Assembly: GCA_965368585.1 (NCBI GenBank)
Contig: CBDUNM010000017.1
Location: 1-55,714, forward strand
Direction of reading: 5' to 3'
Source of the DNA: JARRQB01 sp965368585
Lineage (GTDB): Bacteria > Pseudomonadota > Gammaproteobacteria > Chromatiales > Chromatiaceae
DNA: 55,714 nt
The translations under genes and the position numbers were made by a program. The notes under the pieces are model-generated. The model ran no database searches. It was not told the DNA's origin and saw only the letters and a list, made by a program, of their open reading frames with translations. Of the stretch, positions 17,363 to 25,889 are shown piece by piece; positions within the stretch are counted from its first letter, which is position 1, and each line of letters opens with the position of its first letter.

Positions 17363-18355
17363 ATGTATTTATTCGTAGGTGATATCGGGGGCACGCATAC
17401 GCGCTTGGCCCTGGCACAGTTAAACGGTGACAACGTGAGTCTGTTGCGGGAAAAGGTTTATCCCAGCCGTGACCATCACGAGCCGGGTGAACTGCTCAAG
17501 CGATTTCTTGATGACATCGCCGGCGTAGATGTCTCTTTGGGTTGTCTGGGTGTTGCCGGCCCCGTGCTGCACAATCGGTGTAAGACCACCAATCTGCCTT
17601 GGCTGCTCGACGGCGACGCTCTGGCCGAGTACACCGGCCTGGCCGGCTTGGTGCTGATCAACGATCTGGAGGCGGCGGCGTGGGGGATCGAACTGCTCGA
17701 CGAGGACAGCTACGTCACCCTGCACGCAGGAGATCCGCAGGCGCGGGGGAATCGGTCGGTGATCGCAGCCGGCACCGGGTTGGGCGAAGCGGGACTGGTT
17801 TGGTGCGCGGGCGGATACCGACCCTTTGCGTCGGAGGGCAGCCACGCGGATTTTGCGCCTCAGGACGAACTCGGCGTCGCGCTGCGAGACTGGCTGGGGC
17901 GAAAATACGGCGGACATGTGAGTTGGGAGCGTGTCATTTCCGGGCCGGGGCTGGTTGACCTGCACGCCTTCTTGCGTGAAGAGGAAAGGCACGAGACACC
18001 CGATTGGCTGGTGTCGGCCATGGCGGAAAGCGATCCAGCGGGTGCGATCGCCTCGGCGGCACAGCTCAAGAACGAACCGATAGCCAGTCGCGCGCTGGAT
18101 ACCTTGATAGGTTACTTCGGCGCCGAAGCCGGCAACCATGCCTTGAAGCTCATGGCGACCGGCGGTGTATATCTGGCCGGTGGCATCGCCCCCAAGATCG
18201 CCAATCGATTCTCCACCGCCGGATTCCTCGATGCGTTCTTTGACAAGGGGCGCATGCGCGATTTGATGCAGCGGATGCCGGTTCATCTGATCACGGACGG
18301 TAACCTCGCACTGTACGGCGCGGCACGCTGCGCGTCGCGAATCGGGGCCGAATAG
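17363..18355 (+). CDS. glk: Glucokinase
   Basis: Glucokinase phosphorylates glucose with ATP to glucose 6-phosphate in the cytoplasm. The 330-residue protein is of normal length for the proteobacterial Glk family. It opens with the phosphate-binding DIGGTHTRLALA, followed by CLGVAGPV, the sugar-binding TNLPWLLD and LINDLEAAAWGI, and AAGTGLGEAGL. The EGSHADFAPQDE motif and the adenosine site MATGGVYLAGGIAPKI complete the set. A GAGGAA ribosome site precedes the ATG. It starts 45 bases from the divergent TauE/SafE gene. The role in this cell could be salvage of glucose from storage polymer; that is inference. Confidence 0.95.
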   Translation: MYLFVGDIGGTHTRLALAQLNGDNVSLLREKVYPSRDHHEPGELLKRFLDDIAGVDVSLGCLGVAGPVLHNRCKTTNLPWLLDGDALAEYTGLAGLVLINDLEAAAWGIELLDEDSYVTLHAGDPQARGNRSVIAAGTGLGEAGLVWCAGGYRPFASEGSHADFAPQDELGVALRDWLGRKYGGHVSWERVISGPGLVDLHAFLREEERHETPDWLVSAMAESDPAGAIASAAQLKNEPIASRALDTLIGYFGAEAGNHALKLMATGGVYLAGGIAPKIANRFSTAGFLDAFFDKGRMRDLMQRMPVHLITDGNLALYGAARCASRIGAE

Positions 18356-18404
18356 CGGCGAGTGCCGCACCGAACAGTTCGCGATCGCCAAACGAATATC
18401 GACG

Positions 18405-19331
18405 ATGACAGAGCCTGCTTTACAGATATCGCAACTACGCAAGACCTACAGCAACGGTTTCGTCGCACTGCAGGGCATAGATCTCGAAGTGCCCAAGGGG
18501 GATTTTTTCGCGCTATTGGGCCCGAACGGAGCCGGTAAATCGACCACGATCGGCATCGTGACCTCGCTGGTGAACAAGTCGTCCGGCAAGGTTGAGGTGT
18601 TCGGTGCCGATCTGGACAGTGCGCCCGAAACGGTCAAGAGCCATATCGGACTGGTGCCGCAGGAATTCAACTTCAATCAGTTCGAGCCGGTCGCCGAAAT
18701 CGTCGTGAATCAGGCCGGTTACTACGGGATCCCGCGGCGTGCAGCCTATGCGCAGGCGCGCGCCGTGTTGTCGAAGCTCGATCTCTGGGACAAGCGCGAC
18801 TCGGAGGCGCGCAGCCTGTCGGGTGGGATGAAGCGCCGCCTGATGATCGCGCGTGCCCTGGTGCATCAACCTCGCCTGTTGATCCTCGATGAGCCCACTG
18901 CGGGTGTCGATATCGAGATTCGGCGCAGCATGTGGGATTTTCTACGCGAGGCCAACGCTCAGGGTACAACGATCATTCTCACGACACACTATCTCGAAGA
19001 AGCCGAGAGCCTGTGTCGGCATATTGCCATCATCAATCAAGGCCGGATCGTCGAGCGCGCCGCCATGCGCCAACTGCTGCGCCGCTTGAACCTGGAAACC
19101 TTCGTATTGACCGTGCGCGGCGACATCAGGGTCCCCCCGCAGCTGGACGGCTACCCGGTGCAAGTCATCGACGAGGAAACGCTGGAGGTGTCGGTAGCGC
19201 ATGAAAAGGGAATCAATCGGGTGTTCGCCTCGTTAAGCGAACAGGGCATCGAAGTACTCAGTTTGCGTAACAAGCAGAACCGCCTGGAGCAGTTATTCAT
19301 GGACATGTTGCGCAATGGTCGTACGGCGTAA
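18405..19331 (+). CDS. yadG: ABC-2 type transporter ATP-binding protein, YadG-like
   Basis: This is the ATPase of a two-gene ABC-2 exporter of the YadG/YadH type. The 308 residues carry Walker A (LLGPNGAGKSTTIG), the Q-loop LVPQEFNFNQFE, signature LSGGMKRRLMIARAL, Walker B (LLILDEPTAGVD) and H-loop LTTHYLEEAE. The C-terminal ~80 residues form the usual regulatory extension of this subfamily, ending in RNKQNRLEQLFMDML. The permease gene begins within or directly after its last codons, so the pair is coupled. The substrate of YadGH is not established. Confidence 0.93.
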   Translation: MTEPALQISQLRKTYSNGFVALQGIDLEVPKGDFFALLGPNGAGKSTTIGIVTSLVNKSSGKVEVFGADLDSAPETVKSHIGLVPQEFNFNQFEPVAEIVVNQAGYYGIPRRAAYAQARAVLSKLDLWDKRDSEARSLSGGMKRRLMIARALVHQPRLLILDEPTAGVDIEIRRSMWDFLREANAQGTTIILTTHYLEEAESLCRHIAIINQGRIVERAAMRQLLRRLNLETFVLTVRGDIRVPPQLDGYPVQVIDEETLEVSVAHEKGINRVFASLSEQGIEVLSLRNKQNRLEQLFMDMLRNGRTA

Positions 19332-19335
19332 TCGT

Positions 19336-20109
19336 ATGCCGAACGCACGTTACTGGCATGCGTTTCGCACCATAGTCACCAAAGAGGTGCTGCGTTTCTC
19401 GCGCATCTGGGTGCAAACCATACTGCCGCCGGTCATCACCACCGCGCTGTACTTCGTTATCTTCGGCAAGCTGATCGGGGAACGCATCGGGGAAATGGAC
19501 GGCTTTCGCTACATCGATTTTATCGTTCCTGGACTGATTCTGATGTCGGTCATCACCAACAGCTACGCCAACGTCGTATCGAGCTTCTATTCGAGCAAGT
19601 TTCAGCGGTATGTGGACGAACTGCTGATTGCGCCCGTGCCAAACTGGGTCATTCTTGCCGGCTACGTCGCCGGCGGCGTCTCGCGGGGGCTGGTCGTGGG
19701 GATATCCGTCACGGCGGTATCTTTGTTTTTCAGTGAGTTGGAGATCCACAGTTACCTGGTAACCTTTCTGGTGTTCGTGCTGACATCGGTGTTGTTCGCG
19801 ACCGCCGGTTTTATCAACGCTATCTACGCCAACAGCTTCGACGATATTTCGATCGTACCGACCTTTGTCCTGACGCCTTTGACTTATCTGGGCGGTGTGT
19901 TCTATTCGATACACCTGCTGCCGGAATTCTGGCGCAACGCATCACTGGGGAATCCGGTGCTCTATATGATTAACGCATTCCGCTTCGGGCTGTTGGGGGT
20001 ATCCGATATTCCATTGCCGCTGGCGTTTGGGATTATTCTCGCCTTCATCATCGGCTTGAGTCTGTTCAGTCTGTGGCTGCTGCGGCGCGGCACCGGTATC
20101 AAGAGCTGA
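19336..20109 (+). CDS. yadH: ABC-2 type transporter permease, YadH-like
   Basis: This is the six-helix membrane subunit paired with the YadG-like ATPase. The 257-residue form starting at 19336 matches E. coli YadH in length and begins similarly; an ATG at 19315, overlapping the ATPase gene, would add seven residues and cannot be excluded. Strongly conserved stretches are RIWVQTILPPVITTALYFVIFG, FIVPGLILMSVITNSYANV, VPTFVLTPLTYLGGVFYS and the basic C-terminus RRGTGIKS. The identity with YadH is high along the whole length. A UMF1-type transporter gene follows after 10 bases. Confidence 0.92.
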   Translation: MPNARYWHAFRTIVTKEVLRFSRIWVQTILPPVITTALYFVIFGKLIGERIGEMDGFRYIDFIVPGLILMSVITNSYANVVSSFYSSKFQRYVDELLIAPVPNWVILAGYVAGGVSRGLVVGISVTAVSLFFSELEIHSYLVTFLVFVLTSVLFATAGFINAIYANSFDDISIVPTFVLTPLTYLGGVFYSIHLLPEFWRNASLGNPVLYMINAFRFGLLGVSDIPLPLAFGIILAFIIGLSLFSLWLLRRGTGIKS

Positions 20110-20119
20110 GCGCGGTTCG

Positions 20120-21412
20120 GTGACCGGTGCGACACGCAAGGTTTGGTCCTGGGCGCTCTACGATTGGGGAAACTCGGCCTTTGCGACGACCGTCATGGCA
20201 GGGTTCTTTCCGGTGTTTTTCAAGGAGTACTGGTCCGCCGGCGCCGTTGCGACGGAGTCCACACTGCGCCTGGGTATCGCCAATTCACTGGCCAGCCTCG
20301 CCGTCGTGATACTCGCGCCGCTGCTGGGCGCTCTGGCCGACCGCGGCGGCATCAAGAAGCGGCTGCTGGCGCTGTTCGCGTTTCTGGGTATCGCCATGAC
20401 CCTGGGGCTGTTTCTGGTCGAACAAGGGGCATGGCAGTTGGCGCTGCTCCTCTACGGCCTGGGGGTTATCGGGTTTTCCGGCGGCAACGTCTTTTATGAC
20501 GCCTTGTTGCTGGCGGTCGCCTCGCGCGATCGGTACGATCGGGTGTCCGCTTTCGGTTATTCACTGGGTTACCTGGGGGGCGCCGTGTTGTTCGCCATCA
20601 ATGTGGCGATGGTGCTGCGGCCTGCCTGGTTCGGACTGGCCGATGGCACGCAAGCGGTGCGTTACGCGTTCCTCACCGTCGGTATCTGGTGGGCGTTGTT
20701 TTCGTTGCCCGTGATGCTGTTCGTGCCGGAGACGAGGCGCCGGGACCCGATCCCCTTGGGCGCGGCAGTGGTCGGGGCTTTCGTCGAACTAAAGAACACG
20801 CTGCGGCATCTGCGCCGCTATCGACAGGTATTGTTGTTTCTGGCGGCATACTGGCTGTATATCGACGGTGTCGACACGATCGTACGCATGGCGGTCGACT
20901 ACGGACTCGCGATCGGATTTACCTCGAAAGACTTGTTGAGTGCCTTGCTGCTGACGCAAGTCGTGGGTTTTCCGGCGGCGCTGGCGTTCGGGCGGGTGGG
21001 GGAAGCGTGGGGACCCAAGCGGGGAATCTGGATCGCCATTGCCGTCTACATCGGTGTGGTGTTCTGGGCATGGCGCCTGTCCGAGATCTGGGAGTTCTAT
21101 GGGCTTGCGGTCGCGATCGGCCTGGTACAGGGCGGTATTCAGGCTCTCAGCCGGTCGTTGTACGCGCGCCTGGTGCCGCCGCAGCATGCCGGTGAGTTTT
21201 TCGGCTTCTACAATATGCTCGGCAAGTTCGCGGCGGTGTTGGGGCCGTTGATGGTGGGTTGGGTAGCGGCCAGCGGCGCCGATTCACGCGCCGGCATACT
21301 GTCGGTCGTGGTGTTGTTCGCCGCCGGCGCGGTGCTGCTGGCGATGGTCGACGTGCGGGCGGGCGAACTCGCCGCTGCGCATCCACGCGACGGGTCGGCT
21401 GCGGAATCTTGA
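20120..21412 (+). CDS. MFS transporter, UMF1/Atg22-like
   Basis: This is a 430-residue 12-helix major facilitator protein of the UMF1 group, related to yeast Atg22 vacuolar amino-acid effluxers. The N-terminus WSWALYDWGNSAFATTVMAGFFPVFFKEYW is the hallmark. A later signature is LVQGGIQALSRSLYARLVPP, followed by EFFGFYNMLGKFAAVLGPL. The start is a GTG 10 bases after yadH, which implies co-transcription with the YadGH exporter. The substrate is unknown; an amino-acid or small-metabolite role is inferred from the family. Confidence 0.9.
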   Translation: MTGATRKVWSWALYDWGNSAFATTVMAGFFPVFFKEYWSAGAVATESTLRLGIANSLASLAVVILAPLLGALADRGGIKKRLLALFAFLGIAMTLGLFLVEQGAWQLALLLYGLGVIGFSGGNVFYDALLLAVASRDRYDRVSAFGYSLGYLGGAVLFAINVAMVLRPAWFGLADGTQAVRYAFLTVGIWWALFSLPVMLFVPETRRRDPIPLGAAVVGAFVELKNTLRHLRRYRQVLLFLAAYWLYIDGVDTIVRMAVDYGLAIGFTSKDLLSALLLTQVVGFPAALAFGRVGEAWGPKRGIWIAIAVYIGVVFWAWRLSEIWEFYGLAVAIGLVQGGIQALSRSLYARLVPPQHAGEFFGFYNMLGKFAAVLGPLMVGWVAASGADSRAGILSVVVLFAAGAVLLAMVDVRAGELAAAHPRDGSAAES

Positions 21413-21463
21413 TCGAGTTGCACGGTCTTACAGCTTGATGACGACCATGATGCGAGTGCTCCG

Positions 21464-22150
21464 ATGCTGCCGCTAGTTTTCGTTCTGCTTTTTATGATCG
21501 CCTTGTTCTGGTTGCCGCAATGGTGGGTGCAGTACTCGCTGTCGCGCTACAACCGGCGCGACGAGGAGAACTTTCCCGGTACCGGCGGCGAGTTGGCGCG
21601 TCATTTGCTCGATCGCCTCGGGCTGAGCGACATTAAGGTGGAGGCGACCGAGATGGGGGATCACTACGACCCCGAGCAAAAAGCTGTCCGTCTGACGCCC
21701 GACAAGCACGATCGACGCACCCTGACGGCGATCACCGTGGCTGCGCACGAAGTCGGGCACGCCATGCAGCACGCGGCCGGCGAGCCTCTCTTCGCGTGGC
21801 GCACCCGGTTGGCCAGGCTGGCCATGGGGGCGCAAAAGCTGGGCTCGGTACTCCTGTTGGCCGCACCGGTGTTGGTGCTGTTGACACGTATGCCATCGCC
21901 GGGCCTGATATCCGCGCTTGCCGCCTTTCTGGTGATGGGCATGGGCGTTGTTGTGCAACTGGTCACGCTCCCGGTCGAGCTCGACGCGAGCTTTCGCAAG
22001 GCCTTGCCGGTGTTGGAGTCGGGTTACCTGGATGCACATCAGATCCCGGCAGCCAAACGAATTCTGCGTGCGGCGGCGTTGACTTATGTGGCCGCCTCGC
22101 TCGGCGGCTTGTTGAATTTCTGGCGCTGGATGCAGGTCCTTAGACGATAG
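21464..22150 (+). CDS. Membrane zinc metallopeptidase, YugP family
   Basis: This is a membrane-embedded neutral zinc peptidase of the YugP family (PF04298). An N-terminal membrane segment (residues 1-20) is followed by a cytoplasmic part and the zinc-binding HEVGH at about residue 93, within AITVAAHEVGHAMQHAAGEP. Two further hydrophobic segments, around residues 120-165, and the end segment ALTYVAASLGGLLNFWRW follow, as in the family. The 228-residue length is normal. The physiological substrate is not known. The 3' end abuts an orphan gene start on the opposite strand (22151-22294). Confidence 0.9.
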   Translation: MLPLVFVLLFMIALFWLPQWWVQYSLSRYNRRDEENFPGTGGELARHLLDRLGLSDIKVEATEMGDHYDPEQKAVRLTPDKHDRRTLTAITVAAHEVGHAMQHAAGEPLFAWRTRLARLAMGAQKLGSVLLLAAPVLVLLTRMPSPGLISALAAFLVMGMGVVVQLVTLPVELDASFRKALPVLESGYLDAHQIPAAKRILRAAALTYVAASLGGLLNFWRWMQVLRR

Positions 22151-22294
22151 CCCGATCTTTGGACCCGCCGGGTTGCGTTGCTCGTACTCCGACGCGTAAC
22201 TATTGATGGATTCAGCGAGTCGGAGTACCAGGTCGATCCGCCGGAATTCTGCCTGGAGTTGCGCGATTGCCATGTCAAAGCCTCGACGCTCCAC
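22151..22294 (-). pseudogene. Orphan gene start (probable truncated gene) antisense and adjacent to yugP
   Basis: On the minus strand an AGGAGA ribosome site stands five bases before a GTG at 22294. The following ~48 codons read MERRGFDMAIAQLQAEFRRI, then a leucine- and glutamate-rich helical stretch, and look like coding sequence. The frame stays open but enters the antisense of yugP at 22150, where it reads as a shadow. The simplest view is a gene cut off by deletion or replaced at its 3' side. A real antisense-overlapping gene is less likely. No family is recognised. It diverges from the flagellar operon promoter. Confidence 0.45.
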
Positions 22295-22348
22295 TGGAGT
22301 CTCCTTTTATCTCATTGTTTCTGCTTTATAAAAATATCCTGATTGTGA

Positions 22349-22364
22349 TGGCATGTGGTTTGCA
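22349..22364 (+). promoter_or_regulatory. Sigma-54-type promoter upstream of fliL
   Basis: The 16 bases TGGCATGTGGTTTGCA match the sigma-54 consensus TGGCAC-N5-TTGCW closely, with the invariant GG and GC pairs in correct spacing. It lies 66 bases before the fliL ATG. In Pseudomonas the fliL-to-flhB genes are sigma-54-dependent under FleQ/FleR control, so the position fits known biology. No activator site was identified. Confidence 0.75.
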
Positions 22365-22429
22365 AAGGGAAGCAACAGACGGCGGCGTGATCGTCGCTCA
22401 AGTTGGCGCATCGCAAACGGGAGTACCCG

Positions 22430-22948
22430 ATGGCAGAACAGAATCCGGAACCAGAGGCCGAAGAAGGCACCTTCGGCAGGAAGAAGCTGACGCTGATCAT
22501 CATCGCGGCTCTGGTGCTGTTGCTGGGCGGCGGCGCAGCTGCCTATTTTCTGATGGGCGACGACGCACCGGCGGTTGCCGAACAGGACGGCCAAGCGGCT
22601 GAGGAAGAAGAGGAAGAGAGCGAGGGGATTCCGACCTATCACGAACTCAAGCCCGCCTTCGTCGTCAATCTGCCGCCGGGCGGCAGCGCCAAGATGCTGC
22701 AGGTCGGGGTGCAGCTGTATACCGAAGATCCCAGTATCGTCGAGGTGATCACCGCTCACGAACCGATGTTGCGCCACCACCTGTTTGATGTGCTTTCCAG
22801 TCAGACGGCGGACGCCCTGAATTCGCGCGCAGGACGAGAACAGCTGCAGACGCAGGTCAAAGAAGAACTGATCAGCAAACTCAAGGAAGTGGGCGCAACC
22901 AAGCGCAGCATCAAATCCGTTTACTTTACCCAGTTCGTTTTGCAGTAG
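22430..22948 (+). CDS. fliL: Flagellar basal body-associated protein FliL
   Basis: FliL is a single-pass inner-membrane protein around the flagellar stator that supports torque and stator stability. The start is the ATG at 22430 with GGGAG before it; the ATG at 22403 would add nine residues upstream of that site. The 172 residues comprise a short acidic cytoplasmic tail, one membrane segment (LTLIIIAALVLLLGGGAAAYFLM), a Glu-rich linker with EEEEEESEG, and the periplasmic FliL domain with PTYHELKPAFVVNL and HHLFDVLSSQTADAL. It is the first gene of the fliLMNOPQR-flhBA run. Only three bases separate it from fliM. Confidence 0.93.
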   Translation: MAEQNPEPEAEEGTFGRKKLTLIIIAALVLLLGGGAAAYFLMGDDAPAVAEQDGQAAEEEEEESEGIPTYHELKPAFVVNLPPGGSAKMLQVGVQLYTEDPSIVEVITAHEPMLRHHLFDVLSSQTADALNSRAGREQLQTQVKEELISKLKEVGATKRSIKSVYFTQFVLQ

Positions 22949-22951
22949 CCC

Positions 22952-24016
22952 GTGAGCGGCAACGACCTCCTGTCCCAGGACGAAATCGACGCGCTGCTGC
23001 ATGGTGTCGACAGCGGTGATGTAGAGACCGAGTCCGACGAAAGTATCGACCCGAATGCGATGCGCCCGTATGACTTCGCCAGTCAGGATCGCATCGTCCG
23101 CGGCCGGCTACCCACCCTGGAGATGATCAACGAACGGTTTGCACGCTACTTCCGGACCAGCCTGTTCGGCATGCTGCGACGCAGCTCAGACATCTCGGTC
23201 TCGGGCGTGCAAATGCTCAAGTTTTCCGAGTTTGTGCACAGCCTGTTCGTTCCGACCAGTCTCAACCTGGTCCGAGTCGCGCCGCTGCGCGGCAAGGGCC
23301 TTTGCGTGCTCGACCCGAAACTGGTGTTCAGTGTCGTCGACAACTTTTTCGGCGGTAGCGGGCGATTTCACACCAAGATCGAAGGCCGTGAATTCACACC
23401 GACCGAGACGCGTGTCATCCAGATGTTACTGGAACTGGCTTTCAAAGATCTCAAGCTCGCTTGGGAACCCGTGTTGGACGTCGCGTTTTCCTACGTCGGT
23501 TCAGAGGTCAATCCGCAGTTTGCCAATATCGTCTCACCGTCCGAGGTGGTGGTCGTGACTACGTTCAACGTCGACCTCGAGGCGGGCAGCGGTGACTTCT
23601 ATATCTGTCTGCCGTACTCCATGCTCGAACCGATACGCGAGATCCTCGACGCCGGCGTGCAAAGCGATCGCGGTGAACGCGACGAGCGCTGGGAGCAGTC
23701 GATGAAAGAGGAAGTCCTGAACGCAGAACTGGAACTTTCCAGCTCGCTGGGGCAGGTGACGCTGTCGTTGCGGCAGCTTGCGCGGCTGCAGGTCGGGGAC
23801 ATCGTTCCCATCGAAATCGAAGAGACCGTTGCGCTCAAGGCCGAAGGAATGCCGATTTGCCACGGCACCTTGGGTACATCCAACGGTAATTACGCCGTCA
23901 AGGTCGAACAGTGGATGCGCCAGACGAAGTCGCGGGAACTCGTGGAACTGCGCGCTGCCCGGGACGGCAAAAACCCGACTGGCGACGGTGGTGAGTTGGT
24001 ACCGGTTCGTCGATAG
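22952..24016 (+). CDS. fliM: Flagellar motor switch protein FliM
   Basis: FliM forms the middle of the flagellar C-ring and receives CheY-P. The GTG start gives the conserved CheY-binding N-terminus GNDLLSQDEIDALLHGVD. The middle domain includes RTSLFGMLRRSSDISVSGVQ and FFGGSGRFHTKIEGREFTPTE. The C-terminal SpoA-like domain has LRQLARLQVGDIVPIEIEE followed by FHGT-like CHGTLGTSNGNYAVKVEQW. At 354 residues it has normal length. It lies between fliL and fliN with short gaps. Confidence 0.97.
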   Translation: MSGNDLLSQDEIDALLHGVDSGDVETESDESIDPNAMRPYDFASQDRIVRGRLPTLEMINERFARYFRTSLFGMLRRSSDISVSGVQMLKFSEFVHSLFVPTSLNLVRVAPLRGKGLCVLDPKLVFSVVDNFFGGSGRFHTKIEGREFTPTETRVIQMLLELAFKDLKLAWEPVLDVAFSYVGSEVNPQFANIVSPSEVVVVTTFNVDLEAGSGDFYICLPYSMLEPIREILDAGVQSDRGERDERWEQSMKEEVLNAELELSSSLGQVTLSLRQLARLQVGDIVPIEIEETVALKAEGMPICHGTLGTSNGNYAVKVEQWMRQTKSRELVELRAARDGKNPTGDGGELVPVRR

Positions 24017-24036
24017 CAGATAACAGGACAAGCAAG

Positions 24037-24447
24037 ATGACTGAAGAGACACAGTCCAGCGACGAAACGCTGGCCGATGAATGGGCGGCAGCGCTCGAAG
24101 AGCAGGAAGACGGTGAGGGTGGCGGGGCCGCCAAGGCCGAGTTTGTCGAACTGCAAGCGGACGCCGCCAAAAGCGCAAACTCGGATATCAAGCTCGACGC
24201 GATCCTCGATGTGCCTGTCACCATCGCCATGGAAATCGGCCGGACGCGGATCAATATCCACAATCTGCTGCAGCTCAATCAAGGCTCGGTGGTCGAACTC
24301 GATCGACTGGCCGGGGAACCGATGGACGTCCTGGTGAACGGGACTCTGGTCGCGAAAGGCGAGGTGGTGGTGGTGAACGAGAAATTCGGTATCCGTTTGA
24401 CCGACATCATCAGTCCGAGCGATCGGATCAAGCGGCTGCAAGCATGA
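24037..24447 (+). CDS. fliN: Flagellar motor switch protein FliN
   Basis: FliN forms the base of the C-ring and participates in switching and in docking the export ATPase. The 136 residues have a variable acidic N-terminus (EEQEDGEGGGAAKAEF) and the compact C-terminal SpoA domain: DAILDVPVTIAMEIGRTRINIHNLLQLNQGSVVELDR, ending with NEKFGIRLTDIISPSDRIKRL. Its last bases overlap the fliO start by 4, so fliO is probably translated by coupling. Confidence 0.97.
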   Translation: MTEETQSSDETLADEWAAALEEQEDGEGGGAAKAEFVELQADAAKSANSDIKLDAILDVPVTIAMEIGRTRINIHNLLQLNQGSVVELDRLAGEPMDVLVNGTLVAKGEVVVVNEKFGIRLTDIISPSDRIKRLQA

Positions 24448-24869
24448 GCAGTACTCGCCTGCTCGCCTTATTGGTCGGCTCGGCCCTGTACGCCGGTCAA
24501 AGCCTGGCGCAACCCGAAAACGCGGCGCAATTCACGCCACTGGGGACGTCGCAGCTGGTACAGACGCTGCTTGGCCTTACCGCGGTCCTGGCGCTCATCG
24601 CCGGGTTGGCGTGGGGGGTAAAACGCTTCGGCCGGCTGCCGGGCGCGGGCGGTGCGGGGTTGCGGATCGAGGGCGGCGTGTCGCTCGGTCCCCGCGAACG
24701 CGTGGTGTTATTGAACGTGGAGGGCACGCGCTTGCTGGTAGGCGTCGCGCCCGGCAGGGTGCAGACGCTGCACGTGGTTTCTCCGGCGCTGACCAGCCAG
24801 GAATTGGAAGAGGAAATGGCATTCGAGCGAGATCTGATGAGCGCGGTCAACGACGGCATTCAGTCGTGA
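24444..24869 (+). CDS. fliO: Flagellar biosynthesis protein FliO
   Basis: FliO helps assemble the FliP ring of the flagellar export gate and is not itself in the final gate. The 141-residue protein has a cleavable-looking N-terminus (residues 1-22, ending SLA-Q), one membrane segment (LVQTLLGLTAVLALIAGLAW) and a small cytoplasmic domain with SLGPRERVVLLNVEGTRLLVGVAPG. It overlaps fliN by 4 bases and fliP by 4 bases, an unbroken coupled series. Confidence 0.93.
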   Translation: MSSTRLLALLVGSALYAGQSLAQPENAAQFTPLGTSQLVQTLLGLTAVLALIAGLAWGVKRFGRLPGAGGAGLRIEGGVSLGPRERVVLLNVEGTRLLVGVAPGRVQTLHVVSPALTSQELEEEMAFERDLMSAVNDGIQS

Positions 24870-25600
24870 AGCACCTGGTCTGGCTCGCGGCCGCTGTCTG
24901 GTCCGCCACCGCCGCGGGTGTACCCGGTATCGAGGCGCTGAACGTCGCGCCCGATGACCAGGGGGGGCAGACCTATACCCTGACCATTCAGATTCTGCTC
25001 GCCATGACCGCCTTGAGCCTGCTGCCGGCCGGGCTCATGCTGATGACATCTTTTACCCGCATCGTGATCGTCTTGGCGATTCTGCGCCAGGCGCTCGGCA
25101 CGGCCCAGACCCCTTCCAATCAGATCCTGGTCGGGTTGGCCTTGTTCCTCACCCTCTTTATCATGTCGCCGGTGTTGACGCAGGTCTACGACTCGGCGCT
25201 GGGGCCGTTCCTGGACGAGCAGGTTAATGCGGATCAGGCGCTGTCCGTGGCCCAGGGGCCGATCCGCGAGTTCATGCTGGCACAGACGCGCGACGACGAT
25301 ATCGCCTTGTTTGCGCGAATATCCGGTCAGGAGGATTTCGAAGCGGAGACCGACGTGCCGTTTTCGCTGTTGATGCCGGCGTTTGCGACCAGCGAGCTGA
25401 AAACAGCCTTTCAGATTGGCTTTCTGTTGTTTATACCCTTCCTCGTCATCGATCTCGTCGTCGCCAGCGTCCTGATGTCGATGGGCATGATGATGTTGTC
25501 GCCTTTGATTATTTCGCTGCCCTTCAAGATCATGCTGTTCGTGCTGGTGGACGGTTGGGCGCTGGTGATGGGTACGCTCGCCAACAGCTTCTATGTGTAA
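24866..25600 (+). CDS. fliP: Flagellar export gate protein FliP
   Basis: FliP forms the pentameric core of the type III export gate. The open frame begins far upstream within fliO, but the real start is the GTG at 24866, overlapping the fliO stop by 4 bases. It yields the expected signal peptide (residues 1-18) and 244 residues. Conserved stretches are LLAMTALSLLPAGLMLMTSFTRIVIVLAILRQALGT, the central periplasmic loop, and PAFATSELKTAFQIGFLLFIPFLVIDLVVASVLMSMGMMML. fliQ follows after 5 bases. Confidence 0.96.
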   Translation: MKHLVWLAAAVWSATAAGVPGIEALNVAPDDQGGQTYTLTIQILLAMTALSLLPAGLMLMTSFTRIVIVLAILRQALGTAQTPSNQILVGLALFLTLFIMSPVLTQVYDSALGPFLDEQVNADQALSVAQGPIREFMLAQTRDDDIALFARISGQEDFEAETDVPFSLLMPAFATSELKTAFQIGFLLFIPFLVIDLVVASVLMSMGMMMLSPLIISLPFKIMLFVLVDGWALVMGTLANSFYV

Positions 25601-25605
25601 CTTCC

Positions 25606-25875
25606 ATGACACCTGATTCCGTCATCGATATCGGCCGCCAGGCCATGGAAATCACGGTCCTGCTGGCGGCGCCGATCCTGCTGGCTTCACTGGCGGTGGG
25701 CCTGGTGATCGCCATGTTCCAGGCCGCGACCCAGATCAACGAAATGACCTTGAGCTTCGTGCCCAAGCTCATGGTGGTGGCGGCCGTCATGATGATGGCG
25801 GGTCCGTGGATGCTGCGCCAGATCATCGGGTTTACCGAGAAGCTGTTTGCCAACCTGCCGTATCTGATCGGCTGA
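25606..25875 (+). CDS. fliQ: Flagellar export gate protein FliQ
   Basis: FliQ is a small two-helix gate subunit that sits with FliP and FliR. The start is the ATG at 25606 (MTPDSVIDIGRQAMEITV), which gives the standard 89 residues; the frame is open further up inside fliP, but that part is a shadow. Conserved features are LLAAPILLASLAVGLVIAMFQAATQINEMTLSFVPKL and a second hydrophobic helix ending in PWMLRQI. fliR begins 14 bases after the stop. Confidence 0.96.
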   Translation: MTPDSVIDIGRQAMEITVLLAAPILLASLAVGLVIAMFQAATQINEMTLSFVPKLMVVAAVMMMAGPWMLRQIIGFTEKLFANLPYLIG

Positions 25876-25889
25876 CCTCGGGCAGTACC

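Noticed and set aside
21473..22294. Full 273-aa minus-strand ORF covering yugP
   Set aside because: Only the first ~48 codons outside yugP look coding; the rest mirrors the well-supported yugP gene.
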